NCBI GenBank assembly: GCA_002719315.1
Contig: PBHD01000013.1
Coordinates: forward strand, 1-62,405
Origin: Flavobacteriaceae bacterium
Lineage (GTDB): Bacteria > Bacteroidota > Bacteroidia > Flavobacteriales > Flavobacteriaceae
DNA length: 62,405 bases
Reading direction: 5' to 3'
Shown here: piece by piece, positions 53,821-62,405 of the stretch
Position numbering within the stretch: position 1 is the first letter of the stretch
Layout: each line of letters opens with the position of its first letter
Notes under the pieces: generated by a model
What the model was told of the DNA's origin: nothing
What the model saw: the letters and a program-made list of their open reading frames with translations, nothing else
Databases searched by the model: none
Translations under genes and position numbers: made by a program

Positions 53821-55126
53821 TAAAATTTGTGTAGGTTTAGATATAGGAACAACAAAAATTGTAGCCTTAGTAGGAAAGAAAAATGAATATGATAAAATTG
53901 AAATTCTTGGATATGGAAAATCAAAAAGTCTAGGAGTTCATAGAGGAGTTGTTAATAATATTACTCAAACAATTCAATCCATTCAATTAGCAATTGAGGA
54001 TGCAAAAAGTACTTCAGGTTATGATATAAAAGATGTAGTAGTTGGAATTGCAGGACAACATATAAGAAGTATTCAACATAGTGATTATATTACTAGAACT
54101 AAGCCTCAAGAGGTAATAAATGAAGATGATATACAAAAATTAATTAATCAAGTATATAAATTGGTAATGTTACCAGGAGAAGAAATCATACATGTTCTTC
54201 CGCAAGAATACAAAGTTGATGGTCAGGGTGAAATTAAAGGACCAATGGGAATGTACGGAGGAAGATTAGAAGCTAATTTCCATGTTGTAGTTGGCCAAGT
54301 TTCTTCAATTAAAAATATAGGAAGGTGTATAAAAAGCTCTGGATTAGAAATGGAAAATATTACTTTAGAACCTCTTGCTTCTTCTGATGCGGTTTTAAGT
54401 AAAGAAGAAAAAGAAGCTGGAGTAGCACTAATCGATATAGGGGGTGGGACTACTGATTTAGCTGTTTTTAAAGATGGTATCATTAGACATACTGCTGTTA
54501 TTCCTTTTGGAGGAAATGTTATTACTGAAGACATAAAAGAAGGCTGTTCAATTATTGAAAAGCAAGCAGAGCTGCTTAAGATAAAATTTGGATCAGCATG
54601 GCCAGGTGAGAATAAAGATACTGAAATAGTTTCAATTCCAGGTCTTAGAGGAAGAGATCCAAAAGAGATTTCTTTAAAAACTTTATCAAAAATTATAAAT
54701 GCAAGGGTAGTTGAAATTATTGAGCAAGCTTTTTTAGAAATAAAAAATTATGGACACAATGATCAAAAGAAAAAGCTAATTGCTGGAATTGTGTTAACTG
54801 GGGGAGGAAGTCAATTAAAACATTTAAAGCAACTCGTTGAGTATATTACAGGTATGGATACTAGAATAGGTTATCCAGGTGAACATCTTGCAAGTGAAAC
54901 AGTTAATAATATTTCAAGTCCAATGTTTGCAACATCGGTAGGACTATTAATGAATGCATTAGAGCGTAATGGAAGCAACACCGATAATGGAAATGATAAA
55001 GTCTTGGAAGAAGATGAATTTGAACCTGATGCTATAGATAATAGTTCTAATTCAGAAATTATATATAGAAAATCGATACTGGAAAAATGGGGAGATAAGT
55101 TGAAGGAATTTTTAGATAACGCTTAA
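53810..55126 (+). CDS. ftsA: Cell division protein FtsA
   Basis: An actin-like ATPase of 438 residues that tethers FtsZ to the membrane. GLDIGTTKIVALVG is the phosphate-1 motif, DIGGGTTDLAVF the phosphate-2 motif and LTGGGSQLKHL the adenosine motif. The C-terminus ends ILEKWGDKLKEFLDNA, a predicted amphipathic membrane-targeting helix. It lies between ftsQ and ftsZ, as usual. Confidence 0.97.
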   Translation: MKNNKICVGLDIGTTKIVALVGKKNEYDKIEILGYGKSKSLGVHRGVVNNITQTIQSIQLAIEDAKSTSGYDIKDVVVGIAGQHIRSIQHSDYITRTKPQEVINEDDIQKLINQVYKLVMLPGEEIIHVLPQEYKVDGQGEIKGPMGMYGGRLEANFHVVVGQVSSIKNIGRCIKSSGLEMENITLEPLASSDAVLSKEEKEAGVALIDIGGGTTDLAVFKDGIIRHTAVIPFGGNVITEDIKEGCSIIEKQAELLKIKFGSAWPGENKDTEIVSIPGLRGRDPKEISLKTLSKIINARVVEIIEQAFLEIKNYGHNDQKKKLIAGIVLTGGGSQLKHLKQLVEYITGMDTRIGYPGEHLASETVNNISSPMFATSVGLLMNALERNGSNTDNGNDKVLEEDEFEPDAIDNSSNSEIIYRKSILEKWGDKLKEFLDNA

Positions 55127-55135
55127 ATTAATAAT

Positions 55136-57058
55136 ATGGATAAAGAAAAAATAAACGACATAAATTTTGATTTACCAAAAAATAAAAGTAATGTAATTAA
55201 GGTTATTGGAGTAGGAGGAGGAGGAAGTAATGCTATAAATTACATGTTTAAACAAGGAATTGTTGGTGTTGATTTTGTAGTTACAAATACTGATGCTCAG
55301 GCCCTTTCCGAAAGTCCAGTTCCAATAAAAATTCAATTAGGAGCTAGTTTAACTGAGGGTTTGGGTGCTGGAGCTAACCCTGAAATAGGAGCAAAATCAG
55401 CTGAGGAAAGTTACGAGGATTTGCAGAATTTATTGATGACACAGACCAAGATGGTATTTATAACCGCAGGTATGGGAGGAGGAACTGGAACTGGTGCAGC
55501 GCCTGTTATTGCTAAAATGGCAAAAAAACTAGAAATTTTAACAGTTGGTATTGTTACTATGCCTTTTCAGTTTGAAGGTAAATTAAGATTAGATCAAGCT
55601 CAAAAGGGTTTGTTAGATATTAAAGAGTCAGTTGATGCATTGATCGTTATTAATAATAATAAATTAAGAGAAGTTTATGGTAACCTTGGTTTTAAAGCAG
55701 GATTTTCAAAAGCAGATGAAGTATTAGCTACTGCTGCAAGAGGAATAGCAGAAGTAATTACCCACCATTATACTCAAAATATTGATCTAAAAGATGCTAA
55801 AACAGTTTTAACTAATTCTGGTACTGCTATAATGGGCTCAGGCTCATCATCAGGTTCTAATAGAGCTCAGGAAGCTATAATTAAAGCATTGGACTCTCCT
55901 TTACTTAACGATAATAAAATTACTGGCTGTAAAAATGTTCTTTTATTAATTGTATCAGGTTCAGAGGAAATAACTATCGATGAAATAGGTGAAATTAATG
56001 ATTATATTCAAACTGAAGCAGGAAATAATACAAATATAATAATGGGAGTAGGTGAAGATAAATCATTAGGAAATGAAATTTCAGTTACAATAATTGCTAC
56101 AGGTTTTGGTGTTGATCAACAAAATGAAATTTCAAATACTGAGGCAAAAAAAATAATTCATACACTTGAAGATGATCAATTAATTGAACAAGATCTTTCT
56201 AATAATTTAGATTACAATAAAAATGAAAACTTTCTTGAAATTGATAAAAACAATTTTCATTGTGATGATTTGGTTGTAACAAATGAGGTGATTAATGAAA
56301 TAGAGGTTATATATGAGGATTTATCAAAAAATAAGGAAATTAAAGTTAGTGAACATGAAGATGAGAATAAAATAGATTATACTGAAAAAGACTCAACTAT
56401 TGATTTAGATAATGACGAAAATAAAAAGCTTGAAAATAATCAACAAGAAAATTTTGTAATTAAAGATATATCAAATGACATAAAAGATATTGAAGTTTTT
56501 GATTATGAAATAGTTTTAGGTGATGAATTTCAAACAAAATTTGATTTTGAAATTCCTCTTAAAAAGAAAGAAAATGATCAAAACAAGGAAATTGAAAAAA
56601 TTGATACAAACCAATTAGATACTAAAGCTGAAAGTAAAGATTCCAATGAAAACATTGAACTAGAAAATTTTGAGGATATAAAATTTGAAGTGAAGGGTTT
56701 TGATGATGATTTGATTAAAGAGAACATTAATGAAAATAATTTAGAAAAAAAATCTGAAATTGAGGAAAATTCTAATAATGATGAAGATTTTCATAATGCT
56801 TTTGAAACACCTATTGAAGAAACATTTTCATCAAATCCTGATAAAAGAAAAGAACAGTTGAAAGAATTTAATTATAAGTTTAAACACAAAATTACACGTA
56901 TTGATGATATGGAGAATGAACCTGCTTATAAAAGAATGGGATTAGATATAAATGAAAATATACCTGAGGATAGTTCTCGTTTATCTTTAGATTCTGATTC
57001 CAATGAAGATCTACAGATACGTTCTAATAACTCTTTTCTTCATGATAATGTAGATTAA
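55136..57058 (+). CDS. ftsZ: Cell division protein FtsZ with long acidic linker
   Basis: Tubulin-like GTPase that forms the Z ring. The globular domain is about residues 18-325, with GGGGSNAI (27-34), the tubulin signature GGGTGTG (114-120) and FKAGFSKADEVL. Residues from about 330 to 600 are a linker very rich in Glu, Asp, Lys and Asn. The C-terminal peptide ends SFLHDNVD, as in other Flavobacteriia. The total of 640 residues is far longer than the 380-430 of most bacteria but in line with flavobacterial FtsZ. Confidence 0.97.
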   Translation: MDKEKINDINFDLPKNKSNVIKVIGVGGGGSNAINYMFKQGIVGVDFVVTNTDAQALSESPVPIKIQLGASLTEGLGAGANPEIGAKSAEESYEDLQNLLMTQTKMVFITAGMGGGTGTGAAPVIAKMAKKLEILTVGIVTMPFQFEGKLRLDQAQKGLLDIKESVDALIVINNNKLREVYGNLGFKAGFSKADEVLATAARGIAEVITHHYTQNIDLKDAKTVLTNSGTAIMGSGSSSGSNRAQEAIIKALDSPLLNDNKITGCKNVLLLIVSGSEEITIDEIGEINDYIQTEAGNNTNIIMGVGEDKSLGNEISVTIIATGFGVDQQNEISNTEAKKIIHTLEDDQLIEQDLSNNLDYNKNENFLEIDKNNFHCDDLVVTNEVINEIEVIYEDLSKNKEIKVSEHEDENKIDYTEKDSTIDLDNDENKKLENNQQENFVIKDISNDIKDIEVFDYEIVLGDEFQTKFDFEIPLKKKENDQNKEIEKIDTNQLDTKAESKDSNENIELENFEDIKFEVKGFDDDLIKENINENNLEKKSEIEENSNNDEDFHNAFETPIEETFSSNPDKRKEQLKEFNYKFKHKITRIDDMENEPAYKRMGLDINENIPEDSSRLSLDSDSNEDLQIRSNNSFLHDNVD

Positions 57059-57060
57059 TA

Positions 57061-57510
57061 ATGGATTTAGATAAAAGAATTTCGCAAAAAATTAAAGAAT
57101 CAATTAAAGCTAAAGAAAATATTCGTCTTGAAACCCTAAGATCTATAAAGTCTGCTATTATCTTAATTAAAACAAAATCTTCAGAAAAGAAGGATTTGAC
57201 TGAAAATGAAGAAATAAATTTGTTGCAAAAATTAGTAAAACAAAGAAGAGAAAGTGCTGATATTTTCAGGAGTCAAAAACGAGATGATTTGGCAAATTCA
57301 GAGGAAGCGCAACTTAAAATTATTAAGGAATTTTTGCCAAAACAAATGGAAGATTTTGAGTTAGAAAAAATAATAAATGATATTATTTTAAAGGTTGACG
57401 CAAAAAGTATGAAAGATATGGGAAAAGTAATGGTGAATGTAAATAAAATTGTAGCTGGAAGAGCTGATAGCAAAAAAATAGCTGAAATAGTTAAGAAAAT
57501 TCTTTCCTGA
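57061..57510 (+). CDS. GatB/YqeY domain protein
   Basis: A 149-residue helical protein of the YqeY family, related to the tail domain of GatB. SLKxAM-like features are replaced here by KRISQKIKESIKAKE; LVKQRRESADIF and EFLPKQM are clear family motifs. Its role is unproven; a link to tRNA-dependent amidation has been suggested for the family. It is only 2 nt after ftsZ and directly before the tRNA gene. Confidence 0.9.
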   Translation: MDLDKRISQKIKESIKAKENIRLETLRSIKSAIILIKTKSSEKKDLTENEEINLLQKLVKQRRESADIFRSQKRDDLANSEEAQLKIIKEFLPKQMEDFELEKIINDIILKVDAKSMKDMGKVMVNVNKIVAGRADSKKIAEIVKKILS

Positions 57511-57519
57511 GTCTTTTAT

Positions 57520-57593
57520 GGCCCAGTAGTTCAATTGGATAGAATATCAGATTTCGGCTCTGAGGGTTGGGGGTTCGAATCCTCCCTGGGTCA
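57520..57593 (+). tRNA. tRNA-Arg (anticodon TCG)
   Basis: A full cloverleaf can be folded by hand: 7-bp acceptor GGCCCAG/CTGGGTC with one G-U, D arm GTTC/GAAT, anticodon arm TCAGA/TCTGA with loop TTTCGGC, T arm GGGGG/CCTCC with loop TTCGAAT. The anticodon TCG is at 57554-57556. The discriminator base is A and no 3' CCA is encoded. Confidence 0.93.
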
Positions 57594-57655
57594 CTAAAGT
57601 TTAAAATATTTGATTTTGAACAATATTTATTATAAAATTTAGTTATAAATAAAGT

Positions 57656-58984
57656 ATGAAAAATATTTTTTTTAAGTTTTTTATTACATTTTTAATTTTA
57701 AACTTTTCATTTGCTCAAACATCAAATAATCCCTGGTCTTTTTCTGTTGGAGCCAATATCACTAATATTTTAGAAACAGACATTGATTCTCAAATTGGAT
57801 TTGGAGGTCCTGCAATTAGTTTAACTAGATATGTGGGCCTAGGGTTTTCAATAGGAGCTCAGTATTCATTGGGAGTCTCTTCGATAAATGATGTTAATCT
57901 AGACTATACTTCTTTTGATGGAATTATTAAGTTTAATTTGGGAAAAAATAAGTTTATTCCATATTTGTTTTCAGGATATGGATTAACTAATTTTTCCGAT
58001 AATGATAACGATAAAGGACAGTTCCCTTCAATGGAAAGCTCTAGAACTATTCTAGGAGGAATAGGTTTCGATATTTCATTGGGTGAAAAATTAAAATTCA
58101 ACCTTAGTTCTTCATATAGATCAAATAACGAAAGCGGAACTTATAATCATCTTCAACATGTATTAGGTTTAAGATATAATTTTGGTGTTGGTGATAGAGA
58201 TAAAGATGGAGTTTCAGATAAAAAAGATCAATGTCCTGACTTACCAGGATTAAAAGAATTTAATGGTTGCCCTGATTCTGATAATGATGGTATTCCTGAT
58301 AATAAAGACGAATGTCCTGAGGAAGCTGGTCCAGAAGCTACTAAAGGTTGCCCTGATTCTGATAATGATGGAATACCTAATAATGATGATAAATGCCCTG
58401 ATGATTTTGGGTTACTGGAAAATGATGGATGTCCTGATTCTGATGAAGATGGGGTAATAGATATTGAAGATAAATGCCCTAATGAATATGGAGAGATTGA
58501 GAATGAAGGGTGTCCTCTTAAAGATAAAGATAATGATGGTATCTTGGATGAAGATGATTTATGTCCAGATATTCCTGGAAGTAAGAATAATAATGGATGT
58601 CCTGACACCAATGTTAAAGTTGAAAATGAGATCGTTCAGACTTTAAATTCTTTTGGTGAGAATATTAATTTTATGGCTGAAAGTTTTAATATAATTGGTA
58701 GAAAAACTATTAATACTTTGATTGAAATTAAAGATATACTAAACGAAAACTCTAAAATAAATCTTTATATAGAAGGATATTCTTCTAGCGATGGTAGTGA
58801 AAATTATAATTTGATGTTATCTCAAAAAAGAGCAGAATCAGTTAAATCTTATCTTATTAAATTAGGTGTTGATGAAAATCGGTTAGAAGTTATAGGTTAT
58901 GGCGAATTAAATCCTATTGGAGATAATGATAACCCAATGGGAAGATCAATGAATCGAAGAGTGCAATTTAAGTTGAAAAAATAA
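57656..58984 (+). CDS. OmpA-family outer-membrane protein with TSP3 repeats
   Basis: A 442-residue protein: signal peptide (FLILNFSFAQ, cleavage near residue 21), a beta-barrel of about 155 residues, then a calcium-type thrombospondin-3 repeat region (about 180-320), and a C-terminal OmpA/MotB peptidoglycan-binding domain (about 330-442). The TSP3 region has at least five copies of the D.D.DGI.D..D.CP pattern (for example DSDNDGIPDNKDECPE). The C-terminal domain shows EGYSSSDGSENYN and MNRRVQF. It anchors the outer membrane to the murein. No lipobox is visible. Confidence 0.94.
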   Translation: MKNIFFKFFITFLILNFSFAQTSNNPWSFSVGANITNILETDIDSQIGFGGPAISLTRYVGLGFSIGAQYSLGVSSINDVNLDYTSFDGIIKFNLGKNKFIPYLFSGYGLTNFSDNDNDKGQFPSMESSRTILGGIGFDISLGEKLKFNLSSSYRSNNESGTYNHLQHVLGLRYNFGVGDRDKDGVSDKKDQCPDLPGLKEFNGCPDSDNDGIPDNKDECPEEAGPEATKGCPDSDNDGIPNNDDKCPDDFGLLENDGCPDSDEDGVIDIEDKCPNEYGEIENEGCPLKDKDNDGILDEDDLCPDIPGSKNNNGCPDTNVKVENEIVQTLNSFGENINFMAESFNIIGRKTINTLIEIKDILNENSKINLYIEGYSSSDGSENYNLMLSQKRAESVKSYLIKLGVDENRLEVIGYGELNPIGDNDNPMGRSMNRRVQFKLKK

Positions 58985-58990
58985 TCTGCC

Positions 58991-59644
58991 TTAAAGATTT
59001 AATTTTAAATTTCTAATTGTTTTTTCAGGATTTATAGATGAAAATACATAGTTTCCAGCTACAAGGACATTTGCTCCTGAATCTATTAATTTTTTTGAAT
59101 TTTTATCATTAACACCTCCATCAATTTCAATCAAGACATTAGTTTTTTCCTTTTCAATAATTTTAATTAATCTTTTAACTTTTTCATATGTTCTTGAAAT
59201 AAATGATTGACCTCCAAACCCTGGATTAACACTCATAATACAAACTAAGTCAATGTCTTTAATAATATCATTTAACACTGTAACTGGAGTGTGAGGATTT
59301 ATTGCAACTCCTGATTTAATTCCAAAAGATTTAATTTTTTCTATAGTTCTATGAAGGTGATTGCAAGCTTCATAATGAACTGTTAAAATATCTGCTCCAA
59401 TTTCAACAAAAGTTTTAATATATCTATCAGGATCAACAATCATTAAGTGAATGTCCAAAGGTTTTGTCGCATTTCTTTTTATTGCTTTAATAACTGGTAT
59501 TCCAAAAGAAATATTAGGAACAAAAACACCGTCCATTACATCTATATGAAACCAGTCTGCGTCACTATTGTTTACCATTTCGATATCCTTTTGCAGATTT
59601 GAAAAATCAGCTGCTAGAATTGAAGGTGCTATAATTACAGACAT
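58991..59644 (-). CDS. rpe: Ribulose-phosphate 3-epimerase
   Basis: A 217-residue TIM barrel enzyme of the pentose phosphate pathway. IAPSILAADFSNL is the start, HIDVMDGVFVPN holds metal ligands, and MSVNPGFGGQSF and EIDGGVND are the phosphate and metal motifs. It follows the sigma factor gene by 29 nt and ends 6 nt from the OmpA gene. The pnp-rpoD-rpe order is familiar from flavobacterial genomes. Confidence 0.97.
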   Translation of the reverse strand: MSVIIAPSILAADFSNLQKDIEMVNNSDADWFHIDVMDGVFVPNISFGIPVIKAIKRNATKPLDIHLMIVDPDRYIKTFVEIGADILTVHYEACNHLHRTIEKIKSFGIKSGVAINPHTPVTVLNDIIKDIDLVCIMSVNPGFGGQSFISRTYEKVKRLIKIIEKEKTNVLIEIDGGVNDKNSKKLIDSGANVLVAGNYVFSSINPEKTIRNLKLNL

Positions 59645-59673
59645 TTATAAGATAAGATAAATTATAATTAAAT

Positions 59674-60537
59674 TTAACCTAAATAAGTTTTTAAAATTTT
59701 GCTTCTAGATGTATGTTTTAATCTTCTGATAGCCTTTTCTTTAATTTGCCTAACTCTTTCTCTTGTCAAATCAAAAGTTTCCCCAATTTCTTCAAGTGTC
59801 ATTGCATGATGACTTCCTAGACCAAAATATAGTCTAACAACATCTGCTTCGCGTGGAGTAAGGGTTTCAAGAGCCCTTTCAATTTCTGTCCTTAAAGATT
59901 CATGGAGTAAAAGTTTATCGGGATTCGGGGATTCACCACTATTTAAAACGTCATATAAGTTTGAATCTTCACCTTCTACTAATGGAGCGTCCATTGAAAC
60001 GTGTCTTCCTGAATTTTTCAAAGATTCTTTTACATCACTAATAGTCATATCTAATTCTTTTGCAATTTCTTCAGCAGAAGGCGCCCTTTCATGAGCTTGT
60101 TCAAGAAATGCGTATGTTTTATTAATTTTATTGATTGAGCCAATTTTATTTAATGGTAATCTAACTATTCTTGATTGCTCAGCTAATGCCTGGAGAATAG
60201 ATTGTCGAATCCACCACACAGCATAAGAAATAAATTTAAACCCTCTAGTTTCATCGAATCTTTGCGCAGCTTTTATTAAACCTAAATTTCCTTCATTAAT
60301 TAGATCGGGGAGTGTGAGTCCTTGATTCTGGTATTGTTTAGCAACCGAAACAACAAACCTTAAATTAGCTTTTGTTAATTTTTCTAATGCAAATTGGTTA
60401 CCTGCTTTAATTTTTTGAGCTAACTCAACTTCTTCTTCTGCTGTTATAAGATCAACTTTGCCAATTTCTTGTAGATATTTATCTAAAGATGCAGTTTCTC
60501 TATTAGTTACTTGCTTAGTTATTTTTAACTGTCTCAT
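59674..60537 (-). CDS. rpoD: RNA polymerase primary sigma factor (RpoD-like, short form)
   Basis: A 287-residue sigma-70 factor without region 1.1. Region 1.2 is [14 protein letters not shown] near residue 18, region 2 has [16 protein letters not shown] and [13 protein letters not shown], and region 4 ends with [18 protein letters not shown]. The short length is normal for the primary sigma factor of Bacteroidota, which recognises the TTG/TAnnTTTG promoters seen in this window. It lies between pnp and rpe on the same strand. Confidence 0.96.
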   Translation of the reverse strand: MRQLKITKQVTNRETASLDKYLQEIGKVDLITAEEEVELAQKIKAGNQFALEKLTKANLRFVVSVAKQYQNQGLTLPDLINEGNLGLIKAAQRFDETRGFKFISYAVWWIRQSILQALAEQSRIVRLPLNKIGSINKINKTYAFLEQAHERAPSAEEIAKELDMTISDVKESLKNSGRHVSMDAPLVEGEDSNLYDVLNSGESPNPDKLLLHESLRTEIERALETLTPREADVVRLYFGLGSHHAMTLEEIGETFDLTRERVRQIKEKAIRRLKHTSRSKILKTYLG

Positions 60538-60605
60538 TAGTTTTGAAGGTTTTTATAATAGTATTACGTTAGTTTAAAAAAAAAGTTTCAAAATTTTTAA
60601 AAAAT

Positions 60606-62405
60606 TTATGAATTATTATTTCGATCGGGTCTTTTTAATAAGGCTTTTCTAGAAACTTTTGGTTTTCTTGTTTTAGGATCTATCCCAAAATATTTAACAT
60701 CTAGGGTTTCACCAACTTTTAAAACATCTTCAACATTGTTAGTTCTTTCCCATGCTATTTCTGAAATATGAAGTAAAACTTCATTACCCGGAACAAATTC
60801 TACAACAGCACCAAAGTCTAAAATTTTAATTACAGTAACATTATATATTTTACCAGCTTCCGGTTTAAAAGTAATATTTTTTATTTTTTCTATAGCATGA
60901 TTTATTTTAGTTTGATTGATTCCTAAAATTTCAATTAAACCTTCTTCATTATTTTCTTCAATAACAATAGTAGTGTCTGTTTCTTTTTGTAATTCTTGAA
61001 TTACTTTTCCTCCAGGTCCAATAACAGCTCCTATAAACTCTCCTGGAATAGTTAGTTTTACCATTTTAGGAGCATGTTCTTTGACATTATCATTTGGTTT
61101 ATCAATAGTCTCAAGCATTTTTTCTAAAATATGAAGCCTTCCTTCTTTAGCTTGATTGAGCGCTTTAATTAAAATTTCATATGATAAACCTTTAATTTTA
61201 ATGTCCATTTGACAAGCTGTTATTCCATTTTTTGTTCCTGTAACCTTAAAATCCATATCACCAAGATGATCTTCATCTCCCAAAATATCACTCAAAATTG
61301 CATGATTTGTACCATCAGAAATTAGACCCATAGCTATTCCTGATACGGGACTTTTAATTTTAATACCCGCATCCATCAAAGCCATTGAGCCTGAACATAC
61401 GGTTGCCATAGACGAGGAGCCATTTGATTCAAGAATTTCACTTACAACTCTTACTGTATATGGACAATCTTCAGGAATAACATTCTTTAAACTTCTTTGA
61501 GCAAGATTACCATGTCCTACTTCTCTTCTTGATGTACCTCTTAAAGGTCTAGCTTCACCAGTAGAAAATGGAGGAAAATTATAATGAAGATAAAAAGACT
61601 CTTCACCTTGATATGATGGAAGGTCTATTTGATTAGCTTCTTTAGATGTTCCTAAAGTTACTGTCGCTAGCGCTTGTGTTTCTCCTCGAGTAAATATTGA
61701 TGACCCGTGTGTTGAAGGTAAATAATCAACCTCACACCAAATTGGTCTGATTTCATTAGTTTTTCTTCCATCAAGTCTTATACCCTTTTTTAATGTTAAT
61801 TCACGTACCGCATTTTTTTCACTCGAATTAAAATATTTTTCAATCAAAGTTCCATTTTCTTCAACTTCTTCTTCGCTAAAAGATTCAAAAATTTCTTCTT
61901 TAAGTTTACTAAAAGCATCTGATCTTTCTGTTTTTGATAATCCTTTTTTTGCGATATCATAGCATTTATTATAAGCTAATTCATTTATTTTATTCTCTAA
62001 TTCTTCATTTTTTTCAGCCTTTTCATATTCTCTTGTTTTTTTTGCTCCGACTTTTTTTACAAGTTTATTTTGAGCATCTATTTGTTTTTTTATAAAATCA
62101 TGAGCATTTTTAATTGCTTCTGCCATTTCTTCTTCACTACACTCTTTCATTTCACCTTCAACCATCATAACTGAGTCATAAGAAGCCCCAACTATCATGT
62201 CTATATCAGATTCTAAAAGTTGTTCTTTACTAGGATTAATGATAAATTTATTTTCGATCCTTGAAATTCTAACTTCTGAAATTGGACACTCAAATGGAAT
62301 ATCACTTAATTGAATCACTGTTGAAGCTGCTAAACCTGCTAAGGCATCAGGCATTACCTCGTCGTCATGTGACATTAACTGAATCATTACTTGAACTTCA
62401 TTATG
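60606..62405 (-). CDS. pnp: Polyribonucleotide nucleotidyltransferase (5' end outside window)
   Basis: The last 599 codons of PNPase, a 3'-5' phosphorolytic RNA-degrading enzyme. The reading frame continues upstream of an internal ATG at 62387 as HNEVQV, so the real start lies beyond the window. Visible domains are the end of the first RNase PH domain, the helical domain (about 100-200), the second RNase PH domain ([18 protein letters not shown]), the KH domain with [10 protein letters not shown], and an S1 domain ([19 protein letters not shown]). The frame is intact. Confidence 0.97.
   Translation of the reverse strand, partial: HNEVQVMIQLMSHDDEVMPDALAGLAASTVIQLSDIPFECPISEVRISRIENKFIINPSKEQLLESDIDMIVGASYDSVMMVEGEMKECSEEEMAEAIKNAHDFIKKQIDAQNKLVKKVGAKKTREYEKAEKNEELENKINELAYNKCYDIAKKGLSKTERSDAFSKLKEEIFESFSEEEVEENGTLIEKYFNSSEKNAVRELTLKKGIRLDGRKTNEIRPIWCEVDYLPSTHGSSIFTRGETQALATVTLGTSKEANQIDLPSYQGEESFYLHYNFPPFSTGEARPLRGTSRREVGHGNLAQRSLKNVIPEDCPYTVRVVSEILESNGSSSMATVCSGSMALMDAGIKIKSPVSGIAMGLISDGTNHAILSDILGDEDHLGDMDFKVTGTKNGITACQMDIKIKGLSYEILIKALNQAKEGRLHILEKMLETIDKPNDNVKEHAPKMVKLTIPGEFIGAVIGPGGKVIQELQKETDTTIVIEENNEEGLIEILGINQTKINHAIEKIKNITFKPEAGKIYNVTVIKILDFGAVVEFVPGNEVLLHISEIAWERTNNVEDVLKVGETLDVKYFGIDPKTRKPKVSRKALLKRPDRNNNS

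Noticed and set aside
58200-58610. DNA tandem repeat that could be a CRISPR or minisatellite
   Set aside because: The repetition follows codons of the TSP3 protein repeats, units differ in length and sequence, and there are no spacers.
58228-58611. A 127-codon open frame on the minus strand inside the OmpA gene
   Set aside because: It mirrors the Asp/Pro codon periodicity of the TSP3 repeats and codes only for Ser/Gly/Pro repeats; the plus-strand protein has a clear family match.

Overview
The window is AT-rich (about 30% GC by eye), densely packed, and reads as a chromosomal segment of a marine-type member of the Flavobacteriia (Bacteroidota). The evidence is gliding-motility proteins GldB, GldC and GldJ, the type IX secretion protein PorV, an SDR-type threonine dehydrogenase, an FtsZ ending in NSFLHDNVD, promoters of the form TTG-N21-TAnnTTTG, and hardly any Shine-Dalgarno sequences. 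Gaps are short, many genes overlap, and several conserved genes begin with TTG. I see no rRNA, CRISPR array, insertion sequence or prophage. Almost everything is housekeeping, and the unusual features are modifications of core genes.

Layout. 1-1348: truncated surface lipoprotein with repeat and Ser/Thr-rich regions. 1402-5177: SSF transporter, Tat-exported Gfo/Idh/MocA oxidoreductase and a divergent DUF1080 lipoprotein, probably a 3-keto-glycoside pathway. 5188-7337: divergent kbl and threonine dehydrogenase. 7350-7688: GGCT-like protein. 7851-11717: DUF4212/SSF symporter plus acs, an acetate-type uptake and activation unit. 11712-16114: murF and gldJ facing away from porV, without the porU expected between them. 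16206-18835: pdhA-pdhC. 18855-22054: SprT-like protein, mlaFE and a FabH-like synthase. 22159-25475: gcvP and a rhodanese. 25483-28793: purKE divergent from adk-obg. 28838-35666: mpl, HAD, MazG-like, aroA, queA, rlmN and prenyl synthase. 35724-41839: dnaG, a degenerate LuxR-type regulator, nadE, gldBC, engB and a hydrolase.

42007-57510 is a complete division and cell-wall (dcw) cluster in one direction: mraZ, rsmH, ftsL, ftsI, murE, mraY, murD, ftsW, murG, murC, ftsQ, ftsA, ftsZ and a YqeY protein. It starts with a three-copy 10-bp repeat that is very probably the MraZ operator. It is followed by tRNA-Arg(TCG) and an OmpA/TSP3 protein. The end (58991-62405) holds rpe, the primary sigma factor gene and a truncated pnp, all on the minus strand.

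How the genes work together. Murein synthesis is covered by the dcw genes plus murF and the recycling ligase mpl, all pointing to meso-diaminopimelate peptidoglycan. Threonine can be converted to glycine by Tdh and Kbl, and glycine oxidised by the GcvP system. Acetate and pyruvate both feed acetyl-CoA through Acs and PdhAC. GldJ, GldB and PorV link the region to gliding and T9SS export, for which OmpA or the first lipoprotein may be surface partners. The observations most worth checking are the missing porU, the regulator with Glu in place of the phospho-acceptor Asp, the primase without zinc ligands, the hairpin against the murF start codon, and the mraZ operator/promoter overlap.
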